A stretch of 64,000 nucleotides of DNA, from contig OY770025.1 of assembly GCA_963669435.1 (NCBI GenBank), forward strand, positions 558,001 through 622,000. Reading direction: 5' to 3'. A model generated the notes under the pieces. That model made no database searches. It was given only the letters and a program-made list of their open reading frames with translations, and was not told where the DNA came from. The stretch is from CALJFL01 sp963669435 (GTDB lineage: Bacteria > Pseudomonadota > Gammaproteobacteria > Pseudomonadales > Halieaceae). The position numbers were made by a program, and so were the translations under genes. Position 1 is the stretch's first letter, and every line of letters begins with the position of its first letter. Shown piece after piece: positions 25,315 to 34,609 of this stretch.

Positions 25315-26181
25315 GTGTTGGAAATCTTCCAACAAGATCCGTGGTTACTTTACGCCTGCCTGCTGCCTCTCGGCCTGGTTGTTGGCAGCTTTCTAAACGT
25401 CGTAATTTATCGACTGCCACTAATGCTTGAATCACAGTGGCGTCGTGACTGCTGTGAATTGCTGGAAGTTCAAGCAGAGCAAACAGACCAGCATCTGACA
25501 CTATCATCGCCCAATTCGCATTGCCCGCATTGCAAGTCTCCCGTGAAGCCCTGGCAAAATATTCCGGTCCTTAGCTATCTGATCCTTGGTGGCAAATGCG
25601 GCAACTGTGGTGTTTCGATATCGGTAAGGTATCCGGTCATCGAGATAGTAAGTGCAATCCTCACCGTGGCACTTGGCGTGCAATTCGGTCCGTCCTGGGC
25701 CTTGCTGGCCGCTATGATGATGACGTGGGCGTTGCTTGCGCTGACCATGATTGACTTTGATCACCAACTCTTACCAGATGATATTACCTTGCCACTACTT
25801 TGGTCGGGACTACTGGTAAATACCTTTGGAGTTTTTGCCAATCTGCAAAGCGCTGTTATTGGGGCTGCCGCTGGCTACCTCACCCTGTGGTCTGTGTACT
25901 GGGTGTTCAAACTGATTACCGGCAAGGAAGGCATGGGCTACGGGGACTTCAAGCTACTGGCCGCGCTGGGAGCATGGCTAGGCTGGGAAGCGCTACCGGG
26001 CATAATCCTGCTCTCATCACTGGTCGGTGCACTGGTGGGTATAGCTCTCATGTTAATCAAGCGCCGTGGAAAAGAAATACCTATCCCATTCGGACCCTAT
26101 CTGGCAGCCGCGGGATGGATAAGCCTGCTCTGGGGTGAAACACTGACGAGTCAGTACCTGCAGATGACGGGCATGCAGTAG
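25315..26181 (+). CDS. pilD: Prepilin peptidase / N-methyltransferase
   Basis: 288 residues from a GTG start. It cleaves the leader of PilA-type prepilins and methylates the new N-terminal Phe. The cytoplasmic loop has the two zinc CxxC pairs (CPHC and CGNC, about residues 70-102). The catalytic aspartates lie in MIDFDHQLLPDD and GYGDFKLLAALGAWLG. About eight membrane helices. Its TAG stop overlaps the GTG of coaE by one base. Confidence 0.95.
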   Translation: MLEIFQQDPWLLYACLLPLGLVVGSFLNVVIYRLPLMLESQWRRDCCELLEVQAEQTDQHLTLSSPNSHCPHCKSPVKPWQNIPVLSYLILGGKCGNCGVSISVRYPVIEIVSAILTVALGVQFGPSWALLAAMMMTWALLALTMIDFDHQLLPDDITLPLLWSGLLVNTFGVFANLQSAVIGAAAGYLTLWSVYWVFKLITGKEGMGYGDFKLLAALGAWLGWEALPGIILLSSLVGALVGIALMLIKRRGKEIPIPFGPYLAAAGWISLLWGETLTSQYLQMTGMQ

Positions 26182-26783
26182 TGGGCCTGGTCGTAGGTGT
26201 AACCGGCGGCATTGGCAGCGGCAAGTCGGCACTGACTGACCTGCTCGAAGCCAGAGGTATCTCCGTTGTCGATGCCGACAAAGCTGCGAGAGTCATCGTC
26301 GAGCGGGGCCGGCCGGCACTGGCCAAAATCGCCGAGCACTTCGGTCCCGCGATAATCCAGGCCGATGGGACCCTCGATCGCGCGAGCCTGCGCCAAAAGG
26401 TGTTTGCCGACGAGCAGGAAAGGCTATGGCTGGAGTCACTGACCCACCCCCTGATCGGCGAGGAAATTCAATCTCAACTCGAGCGGTCAACATCACTCTA
26501 CACCGTTCTTAGCTCGCCACTGCTTCTGGAAACCAATCAGAAGCAACTGGTAGATCTCACCATCGTTGTTGATGTACCTGAAGAAATACAGGTAAAGAGA
26601 GCTGCCAAACGCGACGCTAACTCTGTCGAACAGGTCAAAAGAATCATGGCTGCTCAGCTGCCTCGAGATGACAGGCTATCGATGGCCGACCTGGTCGTCG
26701 ACAATAGCGGATCACTTCACGCGCTCAAAGAAAAAGTGGATGAACTCCATGCTCACTTGCTCGACAAATCTCAAGCAGGCTAA
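26181..26783 (+). CDS. coaE: Dephospho-CoA kinase
   Basis: 200 residues from a GTG start that overlaps the pilD stop by one base. P-loop GGIGSGKS is at residues 9-16, followed by DADKAARVIVE and the late DLVVDNSGSLHALKEKV. It phosphorylates the 3'-OH of dephospho-CoA, the last step of CoA synthesis. The pilD-coaE order is conserved in gammaproteobacteria; the genes often found next (zapD, yacG) are missing from the 123-bp gap before the convergent mutT. Confidence 0.95.
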   Translation: MGLVVGVTGGIGSGKSALTDLLEARGISVVDADKAARVIVERGRPALAKIAEHFGPAIIQADGTLDRASLRQKVFADEQERLWLESLTHPLIGEEIQSQLERSTSLYTVLSSPLLLETNQKQLVDLTIVVDVPEEIQVKRAAKRDANSVEQVKRIMAAQLPRDDRLSMADLVVDNSGSLHALKEKVDELHAHLLDKSQAG

Positions 26784-26906
26784 TCCTACACCTCTCGATA
26801 GTTGAATAACAGCCATCGACGCTTCTCGAGCAAACACACTGGGTGTTATCCACGTGGAACGCACGGATTTTGTATAGCGAACGACAATTACAGCGGAATC
26901 TGCCCG

Positions 26907-27314
26907 CTACAAGGAAGAGTTATCCGTATATTTTTTAACAGCTTCGATGATCGGAACATTGGCCGCGGGAAAGTGCGACTCTTGCATTTCAGCGGCATGC
27001 ACCCACGCAAGCGGCTGTCCTTCCAGGCCCTGCGGCTCGCCTGAAAATTCTCTGACTACGTGGACATCCAGAAATACAGCCTTATCGCCATAGTCATGGT
27101 GAATCTCAATAAGCGGAATTAGCGGGCCAATCGCTATGCCCAGTTCCTCCAGCAACTCGCGCTGCAGTGCCTGCTGGACAGTCTCTCCCGGCTCCACCTT
27201 ACCCCCGGGGAACTCCCACAGGCCGCCCTGGTGAGCGTTACTGTCACGGCGGGAGATCAACACACGGCCGCCCGCGTCGAGGATTACGCCTACGGCGACA
27301 TGGACCTCATTCAT
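26907..27314 (-). CDS. mutT: 8-oxo-dGTP diphosphatase (Nudix hydrolase)
   Basis: 135 residues. The Nudix box GGKVEPGETVQQALQRELLEELG (about 37-59) matches GX5EX7REUXEEXGU exactly. The start NEVHVAVGVILDAGGRVLISRR and the C-terminal WVHAAEMQESHFPAANVPII match MutT. It removes oxidised dGTP from the nucleotide pool. It directly abuts argJ (TAAATG), the last gene in a secA-argJ-mutT series also found in Pseudomonas. Confidence 0.93.
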   Translation of the reverse strand: MNEVHVAVGVILDAGGRVLISRRDSNAHQGGLWEFPGGKVEPGETVQQALQRELLEELGIAIGPLIPLIEIHHDYGDKAVFLDVHVVREFSGEPQGLEGQPLAWVHAAEMQESHFPAANVPIIEAVKKYTDNSSL

Positions 27315-28541
27315 TTAACTGCGATACTCGGCGTTAATGCGCACGTAATCGTAGGATAAATCTGTCGTCCATACCGTGGCCTGGTGTTTACCCCTGTTAA
27401 GTCCGACACGAACATTGAGCTCTTCAGGGGCCATGGCGATAATACCAAGTTCCTCCGCGTAACTCTCCGCACGGCAACCGTGTTCCGCAATCAATACGTC
27501 GTTGAGGTGCACGGTAATTTTGGAGACATCCAGATCGTCAAGACCTGCTCGTCCAATGGCCGCCAACAGCCGCCCCCAGTTGGGGTCGCTGGCGAACAGC
27601 GCAGTCTTTACCAGGGGTGAATGCGCTATGGTGAAACCCACGTCGAGGCATTCTTGCTCCGTAGCCCCGTCAGTAACCTCTACTGCGACAAACTTGCTGG
27701 CACCTTCCCCATCCCTGACCAGACCCTGGGCGAGCTGCAGGCAAACCTTGAACACTGCCTCTCGCAGGGCGTTGTACAGGTCGCCGGTGGAACTGCGAAG
27801 TTCATCATTGCCGGCCCGTCCGGTCGCGATCAGTACACAGGCGTCATTAGTAGAGGTATCACCATCGACGGAAATGCGGTTAAACGTCAGGTCGACTACT
27901 TCGCCGAGTATCTGTTGAAGCACCCCGGGAGATACCGCCGCATCCGTGGCAACATAGCCGAGCATGGTGGCCATATTCGGGCGAATCATGCCTGACCCCT
28001 TGGCTATGCCGGTGAGGGTGTACTCCACGCCCCCGTGCTGGAACGTGGACGAAGCCCCCTTGGGTCGGGTATCGGTGGTGAGAATACCCTCGGCGGCGGC
28101 TGCCCAGCCGTCCTCAGAAAGCCCTGTTACTGCGCGGGGTAGAGCCTGACAGATGGTGCTCACCGGCAGGTGCTCACCAATCACCCCGGTGGAAAAAGGC
28201 ATGACCTGCACAGGCTCACAATTCGCGACTTCTGCGACAGCCGCCGCACAGGCCCTGGCATCCTCAATACCCTGCGTTCCGGTGCCGGCATTAGCATTAC
28301 CGGTGTTCACCAGCAAGTAACGCGGCTGCTGCGCGCTGGCATCCAGGTGTTCCCGGGCAACGATAACTGGTGCGGCGCAAAAAGCATTGCGCGTGAAAAC
28401 CGCCGCACAGTGGCTACCCGCTGCCAGTTCGACCAGCACCAGGTCGGGGCGATCCGGGGTTTTTATGCCCGCGCACACCGTACCCAGCCGAACTCCCGCA
28501 ATGGGAAACAACTCAGGTAGCGTACCGACTCCTACTGCCAT
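27315..28541 (-). CDS. argJ: Bifunctional ornithine acetyltransferase / N-acetylglutamate synthase
   Basis: 408 residues, typical ArgJ. It transfers acetyl from N-acetylornithine to glutamate in the arginine pathway. The self-cleavage region is present: AKGSGMIRPNMATMLGYVATDA, where the Thr of ATML is the nucleophile that separates alpha and beta chains. FNRISVDGDTSTNDACVL and the C-terminal NAEYRS are also typical. It lies 15 bp downstream of secA. Confidence 0.95.
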   Translation of the reverse strand: MAVGVGTLPELFPIAGVRLGTVCAGIKTPDRPDLVLVELAAGSHCAAVFTRNAFCAAPVIVAREHLDASAQQPRYLLVNTGNANAGTGTQGIEDARACAAAVAEVANCEPVQVMPFSTGVIGEHLPVSTICQALPRAVTGLSEDGWAAAAEGILTTDTRPKGASSTFQHGGVEYTLTGIAKGSGMIRPNMATMLGYVATDAAVSPGVLQQILGEVVDLTFNRISVDGDTSTNDACVLIATGRAGNDELRSSTGDLYNALREAVFKVCLQLAQGLVRDGEGASKFVAVEVTDGATEQECLDVGFTIAHSPLVKTALFASDPNWGRLLAAIGRAGLDDLDVSKITVHLNDVLIAEHGCRAESYAEELGIIAMAPEELNVRVGLNRGKHQATVWTTDLSYDYVRINAEYRS

Positions 28542-28556
28542 GTTAGCCCGCAGCCC

Positions 28557-31265
28557 TCACAGCTTGCCGTGGCACTGCTTATACTTTTTACCGCTGCCAC
28601 AGGGGCAAGGATCATTGCGCCCAACCTTGGGTTGTTGGCGGGTAAAAGGTTGCGGCGCCTGCTCGGCTTCCGGCTCCTCTGGCTGACCTTCCGGCGTCAG
28701 ACCAGAGGCACCCGCGTGTTCAAAGGCCATTTTCTTGCGCTCTGCCTCCTCACGGCGACGTTGTTCTATCAGGGCTGCTTCATCCTGGCGTTGGATCTGC
28801 ACATGGCTGAGAAACTTGACGACTTCGTACTTGAGGCTGCTCAACAATTCTTCAAACAGGGCAAAGGATTCGCGCTTGTATTCCTGTTTGGGGTTCTTCT
28901 GCGCATAGGCGCGCAGGTGGATGCCCTGGCGCAGGTGATCCATGGTCGCCAGGTGCTCTTTCCACAGGGTATCGAGTACTTGCAACATAATCTGCTTTTC
29001 GATCTTGCGCATGTCCGGGCCAACCGCCTCGGATTTCTGGTCATAGGCCTGCTGCACCTCGGCCAGGACCTTTTCACGCAGCGCCTCTTCATGCAGGGAG
29101 TCATCGGTATCCAGCCAACTCTGTAACGGCAGGGACACCACGAACTCAGCTTCCAGTTGCTTTTCGAGGCCGGGAATATCCCATTGCTCCTCAACACTCA
29201 TCGGTGGAATAAAACCGTCAATCGCCTCGTTGACGACGTCGGCGCGAATCGCGGTGATGGTCTCTGCAATATCGTCCTCGGTAAGCAGGTCACTGCGCTG
29301 TTGGTACACGATCTGCCGTTGATCGTTGGCAACGTCGTCATACTCCAACAGCTGTTTACGTATATCGAAGTTGCGGCCCTCAACCTTGCGCTGGGCTTTT
29401 TCGATGGCATTGGTCACCATGCGATGCTCGATCGCCTCGCCCTTCTCCATACCCAGGGCCTGCATAAAGTTTTTGACCCTGTCAGAGGCAAAAATGCGCA
29501 TCAGGTTGTCTTCAAGCGACAGGTAGAATCGAGAGACACCGGGATCGCCCTGGCGCCCTGCCCGTCCCCGTAACTGGTTATCGATACGCCGTGATTCGTG
29601 GCGCTCAGTCCCCAGAATATGCAGACCGCCCGCGTCGAGAACCTGTTGGTGGCGCTGCTGCCACTGTGATTCTATCTCCGCACGCTTGCCATCGCTGATT
29701 TCTCCCGCCTGTGATACTTCGGCTTCTAGATTTCCACCGAGCACAATATCGGTTCCCCGACCGGCCATGTTGGTGGCGATGGTGACCACGCCGGGACGAC
29801 CTGCCTGGGCTATAATTTCGGCTTCCTGTTCGTGGTACTTCGCATTCAGTACCTTGTGGTCAATCTTGCTCTTACGGAAACGTTGCGACAGCTCTTCGGA
29901 AGTCTCCACCGAAGCGGTGCCCACCAGCACCGGTGCGCCATTGTCCATGCAGGCTTTTACATCTTCCACGATGGCGTCGAATTTTTCTTCGCGACTCAAG
30001 TACACAAGGTCATTGAGATCGTCACGCAGCTGGGGCACATTGGTCGGGATAACCAAAACCTCAAGGCCATATATCTGGCGGAACTCGAATGCCTCGGTAT
30101 CGGCTGTACCCGTCATCCCGGCAAGCTTTTCATACAAGCGGAAGTAATTCTGGAAAGTCGTGGATGCCAGGGTCTGGCTTTCACTCTGTATGTTTACCCC
30201 TTCTTTCGCCTCGATGGCCTGGTGCAGACCCTCCGAAAGCCGGCGGCCCGGCATGGTGCGCCCGGTGTGCTCGTCGATCAACACTACCTGGCCATCCTGG
30301 ACGATGTATTCGACGTCACGCTGGAACAGCGCCTGAGCCCTCAGTCCGGAATAAACATGATGCAACAGGTTCAGGTTGGTAGCGGCGTAGAGACTATCAC
30401 CCTCCTCCAGCAAGCCTTCTTTGACCAGCAGTCCTTCAATGAACTCGTGACCATCTTCGTTGAGCTCAACCTGTCGCTGCTTTTCGTCAACGGTGAAATG
30501 GCCGCTCTCTCCCTCGGTCTCCGGTTTCAATAAGGGCACCAGCTTGTTGATGCGTTTGTACAGATCGGAACTGTCTTCAGAGGCGCCGGAAATAATCAGA
30601 GGGGTACGTGCCTCATCAATAAGAATGGAGTCCACCTCGTCGACAATCGCGAAGCTCAGGCCTCCCTGCATGCGGTCATCGAGACTGAAGGCCATGTTGT
30701 CGCGCAGGTAATCGAAGCCGAACTCATTATTCGTACCGTAAACGATGTCAGCACTGTAGGCATCGCGCTTCTGCTCCTGGCTCTGTCCGGCACGAATCAC
30801 ACCTACCGACATCCCCAAGTAGTTGTACAGTGGGCCCATCCACTGTGCGTCTCGACCGGCCAGATAATCGTTCACTGTGATGAGATGGACGCTCTTCCCC
30901 GTTAACGCATTGAGGTAAGCGGGCAAGGTTGCCACCAGCGTCTTACCCTCCCCGGTTCTCATCTCTGAAATCTTGCCCTCGTGCAGGGCCATACCGCCGA
31001 TCATCTGCACGTCAAAGTGGCGCATACTCAAAGTACGCTGACCCGCCTCGCGCACTACAGCAAAGGCTTCCGCGAGCAACGAGTCGACTGAGGCACCCTC
31101 CTCCAACCGCTGGCGGAATTCGCCGGTCTTGGCCGACAACTCTTCGTGGGACAACGCCTGCATGGACTCTTCCAGCGCGTTGATTTGCTTCACCACCTTG
31201 CCCATGCGCTTGAGTTCGCGGTCGTTGCGCGTACCAAACACGGTCTTTAAAGCTTTATTGAACAT
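28557..31265 (-). CDS. secA: Preprotein translocase ATPase SecA
   Basis: 902 residues. Walker A MRTGEGKTLVATLPAYLNAL (about 102-121), DEVDSILIDEARTPLIISG, ATNMAGRGTDIVLGGN and GTERHESRRIDNQLRGRAGRQGDPG are all intact. The C-terminus RNDPCPCGSGKKYKQCHGKL is the zinc-binding SecB-contact tail. It drives post-translational export through SecYEG. The upstream neighbour on the same strand is an M23 peptidase gene; no secM-like arrest ORF is obvious in the 78-bp gap. Confidence 0.98.
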   Translation of the reverse strand: MFNKALKTVFGTRNDRELKRMGKVVKQINALEESMQALSHEELSAKTGEFRQRLEEGASVDSLLAEAFAVVREAGQRTLSMRHFDVQMIGGMALHEGKISEMRTGEGKTLVATLPAYLNALTGKSVHLITVNDYLAGRDAQWMGPLYNYLGMSVGVIRAGQSQEQKRDAYSADIVYGTNNEFGFDYLRDNMAFSLDDRMQGGLSFAIVDEVDSILIDEARTPLIISGASEDSSDLYKRINKLVPLLKPETEGESGHFTVDEKQRQVELNEDGHEFIEGLLVKEGLLEEGDSLYAATNLNLLHHVYSGLRAQALFQRDVEYIVQDGQVVLIDEHTGRTMPGRRLSEGLHQAIEAKEGVNIQSESQTLASTTFQNYFRLYEKLAGMTGTADTEAFEFRQIYGLEVLVIPTNVPQLRDDLNDLVYLSREEKFDAIVEDVKACMDNGAPVLVGTASVETSEELSQRFRKSKIDHKVLNAKYHEQEAEIIAQAGRPGVVTIATNMAGRGTDIVLGGNLEAEVSQAGEISDGKRAEIESQWQQRHQQVLDAGGLHILGTERHESRRIDNQLRGRAGRQGDPGVSRFYLSLEDNLMRIFASDRVKNFMQALGMEKGEAIEHRMVTNAIEKAQRKVEGRNFDIRKQLLEYDDVANDQRQIVYQQRSDLLTEDDIAETITAIRADVVNEAIDGFIPPMSVEEQWDIPGLEKQLEAEFVVSLPLQSWLDTDDSLHEEALREKVLAEVQQAYDQKSEAVGPDMRKIEKQIMLQVLDTLWKEHLATMDHLRQGIHLRAYAQKNPKQEYKRESFALFEELLSSLKYEVVKFLSHVQIQRQDEAALIEQRRREEAERKKMAFEHAGASGLTPEGQPEEPEAEQAPQPFTRQQPKVGRNDPCPCGSGKKYKQCHGKL

Positions 31266-31343
31266 TGCGATTTGTTACCTGAAAAATACGTAGATGCACC
31301 GGCCAGTAAGTGGGCCGGACTGAAAAAACTCAGACGAGTGATC

Positions 31344-32273
31344 TCAGCGCTGGGTGCGGCGGATATAACTTGCGGGGTCGACCGGGCGGCCGTGCTTGTA
31401 CACCTCGAAATGAACGTGCGCGCCGGTTGAGCGGCCACTGGAACCCATCAGTGCGATCGGTTCGCCCTTGCGCACCACGTCTCCGGGATCAACCAGGTTT
31501 TGCTTGTTGTGGGCATAGCGAGTGACGAAGCCGTCACCGTGGGAGATCTCAACCAGTTCGCCATACCCGGACTTGCTACCAGTCCAGGTCACCACACCTG
31601 CGGCCACGGCGATCACATTCGTGCCTTCCTTGCCGGCAAAATCAATGCCTTCATGCATTGCCGGCCTGCCGGTAAAGGGGTCAGTACGGGGACCGAAACG
31701 CGACGATATCCAACCCTTTTCGGCAGGTCGACCGGACAACCAGGACTGCTCCTCCAACTGGCGGTTGGTCAGCAGCGACTCTAAAATTTCCAGCTGCTCT
31801 TCGCGATCGCTGAGGTGACGCTCGAACGCATCCAGTTCAGCGTTGACATCAAACTCCTGAAAATCGACATTGAACTCGCTGCCGATAGGCCCGCCCAGGG
31901 CGGGGGGCTGGCTGAAATCAAACTCTCCACCATCGAGCTTGGCCATGGCGGTAATATGTTCGCCAAGGGCATCGAGGCGGGTCATGCGGGCCTGGAACTC
32001 CGCCAGGGACTGCGTCATACCCTGCAGGCGGCTCTCTGCAGCACTTTGTAACTGCGCCAGTTCTTCTGCCTGGGTGGCCAGTGCCTCCTCCAGGCTGCCC
32101 AGGGTGGCACCACGGACCGAGCGTGTTTCACTCTCTTGCCCCGCCTGATAGCCAGCGGCGATCAGACCCAGGGGTAAACCCAGGCAACACAGGGAAATCA
32201 GCGCACGGGACCAACGCCCCAATTCGATTGAGCGCGACCCACCGTGTCTGCGGTTAATGAGAATGATTTTCAT
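31344..32273 (-). CDS. M23-family peptidase with coiled-coil and membrane anchor
   Basis: 309 residues. A single N-terminal membrane segment (about 24-45) is followed by a coiled-coil region (about 58-165), then a LytM domain with zinc-site motifs: HEGIDFAG, HGDGFVTRYAH and the HVHFE motif. The active-site residues look intact, so it may be an active DD-endopeptidase rather than a degenerate regulator such as EnvC. Its place between lpxC and secA is conserved in several gammaproteobacteria. Likely role: septal or lateral wall remodelling in the periplasm (inference). Confidence 0.88.
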   Translation of the reverse strand: MKIILINRRHGGSRSIELGRWSRALISLCCLGLPLGLIAAGYQAGQESETRSVRGATLGSLEEALATQAEELAQLQSAAESRLQGMTQSLAEFQARMTRLDALGEHITAMAKLDGGEFDFSQPPALGGPIGSEFNVDFQEFDVNAELDAFERHLSDREEQLEILESLLTNRQLEEQSWLSGRPAEKGWISSRFGPRTDPFTGRPAMHEGIDFAGKEGTNVIAVAAGVVTWTGSKSGYGELVEISHGDGFVTRYAHNKQNLVDPGDVVRKGEPIALMGSSGRSTGAHVHFEVYKHGRPVDPASYIRRTQR

Positions 32274-32388
32274 TTGTGCCTAAAAGACGCAATTCGGCCG
32301 CGAACTATGCCACAAGGTCCGAAAAAATGCCATTTGAGGAGTGCGAACTGGGTCTTAAACTGCGGTTTTTCTTGGAAATTTCCGGTTT

Positions 32389-33303
32389 TTAGGTCGCCGG
32401 AACGGGGTTGGTGATGTAGGAGATGGGGGCAGTGGCGGCGTCGTCGAAGGTCACCATTTCCCAGGCATCTTCCTGGGCGATCAATGCGCGCAGAGAGGCG
32501 TTATTGAGTGCATGGCCAGATTTGTGGGCTCGGAACTCACCAATCAGGCTGTAACCGAGCAGGTACAGGTCACCGATGGCATCCAGCACCTTGTGCTTGA
32601 CGAATTCATCGTCGTAGCGGAGGCCATCCTGATTAAGGATGCGGTATTCGTCGACCACGATGGCATTATCCACGCTGCCACCGCGGGCCAGGCCCTTGGA
32701 GCGCATATACTCAAGCTCATGCATAAACCCGAAGGTCCTGGCGCGGCTAATTTCTTTGACAAAGGACGTGCTGGAAAAATCGACTTCGGCGTGGGCAGTG
32801 CGATCGCGAAAAACGGGGTGGTCAAAATCGATGGTAAAAGAGACTTTGAAGCCATCAAAGGGGAGGAAGCTGGCTACTTTGTCGTCTTCTTCAACGGCGA
32901 CCGGCCGTTTAATGCGAATAAACTTCTTGGGTGCATTTTGCTCCTCGATGCCAGCGGACTGGATCAGGAATACAAAGGGCCCCGCACTGCCGTCCATAAT
33001 CGGCACTTCCGGTGCACTGACATCAACATACGCATTGTCGATGCCGAGTCCGGCCATAGCGGACAGCAGGTGCTCCACGGTGGAAACACGTCCTTCGCCG
33101 CTACCCAGACTGGTTGAAAGCGTGGTATCTCCGACATTTTCAGCGCGGGCGGGAATCTCGACCACCGGGTCCAGGTCCACCCTGCGAAAAACGATGCCCG
33201 TATTGACTGCAGCCGGGCTGAGCGTCAAATAAACTTTTTCGCCGGTGTGTAAACCAACGCCAGTCGCCTTGATGCTGTTTCGCAGTGTTCGCTGTCGAAT
33301 CAT
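32389..33303 (-). CDS. lpxC: UDP-3-O-acyl-N-acetylglucosamine deacetylase
   Basis: 304 residues from the ATG at 33303 (MIRQRTLRNSIKATGVGLHTG), the normal LpxC start; the longer frame adds 17 unsupported residues. It catalyses the committed step of lipid A synthesis. Zinc site: TVEHLLSAMAGLGIDN and the KHKVLDAIGDLYLLG segment; the catalytic HKSGHALNN is near the C-terminus. It follows ftsZ by 68 bp at the end of the dcw cluster, as in most gammaproteobacteria. Confidence 0.97.
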   Translation of the reverse strand: MIRQRTLRNSIKATGVGLHTGEKVYLTLSPAAVNTGIVFRRVDLDPVVEIPARAENVGDTTLSTSLGSGEGRVSTVEHLLSAMAGLGIDNAYVDVSAPEVPIMDGSAGPFVFLIQSAGIEEQNAPKKFIRIKRPVAVEEDDKVASFLPFDGFKVSFTIDFDHPVFRDRTAHAEVDFSSTSFVKEISRARTFGFMHELEYMRSKGLARGGSVDNAIVVDEYRILNQDGLRYDDEFVKHKVLDAIGDLYLLGYSLIGEFRAHKSGHALNNASLRALIAQEDAWEMVTFDDAATAPISYITNPVPAT

Positions 33304-33371
33304 AACTATTCCAACCTGTCCGGTGCAGTGGCTATACGGCCACCGCCGGAACACGTCCCGGAGATAGCCTC

Positions 33372-34547
33372 CTAGTCAGCCTGGCGGCGCAAAAATGCGG
33401 GAATATCGAAATAATCCTCGCCGCCGGCTTCAGCTGCGACAGCTGCGCCTTGTCCGCCTGCCTGGGCCCGTGCACTTCTGCGCAGACTCGGGGGGCGGTC
33501 AAATTCTTTGTAATCGGGTTCAGGGGTCAGCTCGGCCTGCTGCTGTACTCGCGGCTCACTGTCTACTACCTGCAGAGGAGCTCTGGCTGCCTCTGAACCC
33601 AAGCCGGTGGCAACAACAGTCACCTTCAGCTCATCCGCCATCTCAGGATCGATGACTGTTCCTACCACAACTGTCGCTTCTTCGGACGCAAATTCCTCGA
33701 TCGTGTCGCCAACTTCGGAGAACTCTCCAAGTGACAGATCCAGGCCGGCGGTGATATTCACCAGTATGCCGCGTGCACCCTGTAAATCTATGTCGTCCAG
33801 TAGAGGGCTGTTGATGGCCCGTTCTGCGGCCTCCCGGGCTCGGTTTTCACCCTGCGAGCTGCCCGTGCCCATCATAGCCATGCCCATCTCGGACATTACT
33901 GTGCGGACATCGGCGAAATCGACGTTGATCATCCCTGGACGAATAATCAGGTCAGCGATGCCCTGAACTGCGCCCAACAATACATCATTGGCCTCTCTAA
34001 AGGCATTCAAGAGACTGGTATTTTTTCCCAAAACCTCGAGCAGTTTTTCGTTCGGAATGGTGATCAAAGAGTCCACATGCTGCTGCAATTCCTTGACCCC
34101 CTCCATGGCGATTTTGAGGCGTTTCTTGCCCTCAAAAGGGAACGGCCGGGTGACGACTGCAACCGTCAAAATGCCCATTTCCCGGGCCACTTCGGCGACC
34201 ACTGGCGCACCACCGGTACCTGTACCGCCACCCATTCCGGCGGTGATGAACACCATATCGGCACCGCGCAGGGAATCGGCGATCCGATCGCGGTCTTCCA
34301 GTGCTGCCGCACGGCCTATTTCCGGGTTGGCACCAGCGCCCAGGCCCTTGGTAATGTCGCCACCCAATTGCAGCACCGTCTTTGACTCAATGTCAGATAA
34401 CGCCTGGGCGTCGGTGTTGGCACAGATGAAATCCACACCTTCGACCTCGTTGTCTATCATGTGTTTGACCGCATTGCCGCCGCCTCCGCCGACGCCCACG
34501 ACCTTTATTACCGCGCTTTGTGGAATGTTATCGATTAGTTCAAACAT
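33372..34547 (-). CDS. ftsZ: Cell division protein FtsZ
   Basis: 391 residues. Tubulin signature GGGTGTG at 106-112, GTP-binding NTDAQAL near 45-50 and the T7-loop NVDFADVRTVMSEMGMAMMG. A linker rich in Q/A/P precedes the conserved C-terminal peptide DYFDIPAFLRRQAD, which binds FtsA and ZipA. The ribosome site GGGGAG lies 7 nt before the ATG. It polymerises into the division ring. Confidence 0.98.
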   Translation of the reverse strand: MFELIDNIPQSAVIKVVGVGGGGGNAVKHMIDNEVEGVDFICANTDAQALSDIESKTVLQLGGDITKGLGAGANPEIGRAAALEDRDRIADSLRGADMVFITAGMGGGTGTGGAPVVAEVAREMGILTVAVVTRPFPFEGKKRLKIAMEGVKELQQHVDSLITIPNEKLLEVLGKNTSLLNAFREANDVLLGAVQGIADLIIRPGMINVDFADVRTVMSEMGMAMMGTGSSQGENRAREAAERAINSPLLDDIDLQGARGILVNITAGLDLSLGEFSEVGDTIEEFASEEATVVVGTVIDPEMADELKVTVVATGLGSEAARAPLQVVDSEPRVQQQAELTPEPDYKEFDRPPSLRRSARAQAGGQGAAVAAEAGGEDYFDIPAFLRRQAD

Positions 34548-34609
34548 GGTCTTACTCCCCTTTTATGAAAATACCGTGCTCACACACGGCGTCGTACTTC
34601 CTAAAATTC

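Noticed and set aside
32374..32383. Palindrome GGAAATTTCC just after lpxC
   Set aside because: It is a short AT-centred palindrome with no stem stability and no paired copy; not enough to call a site or terminator.
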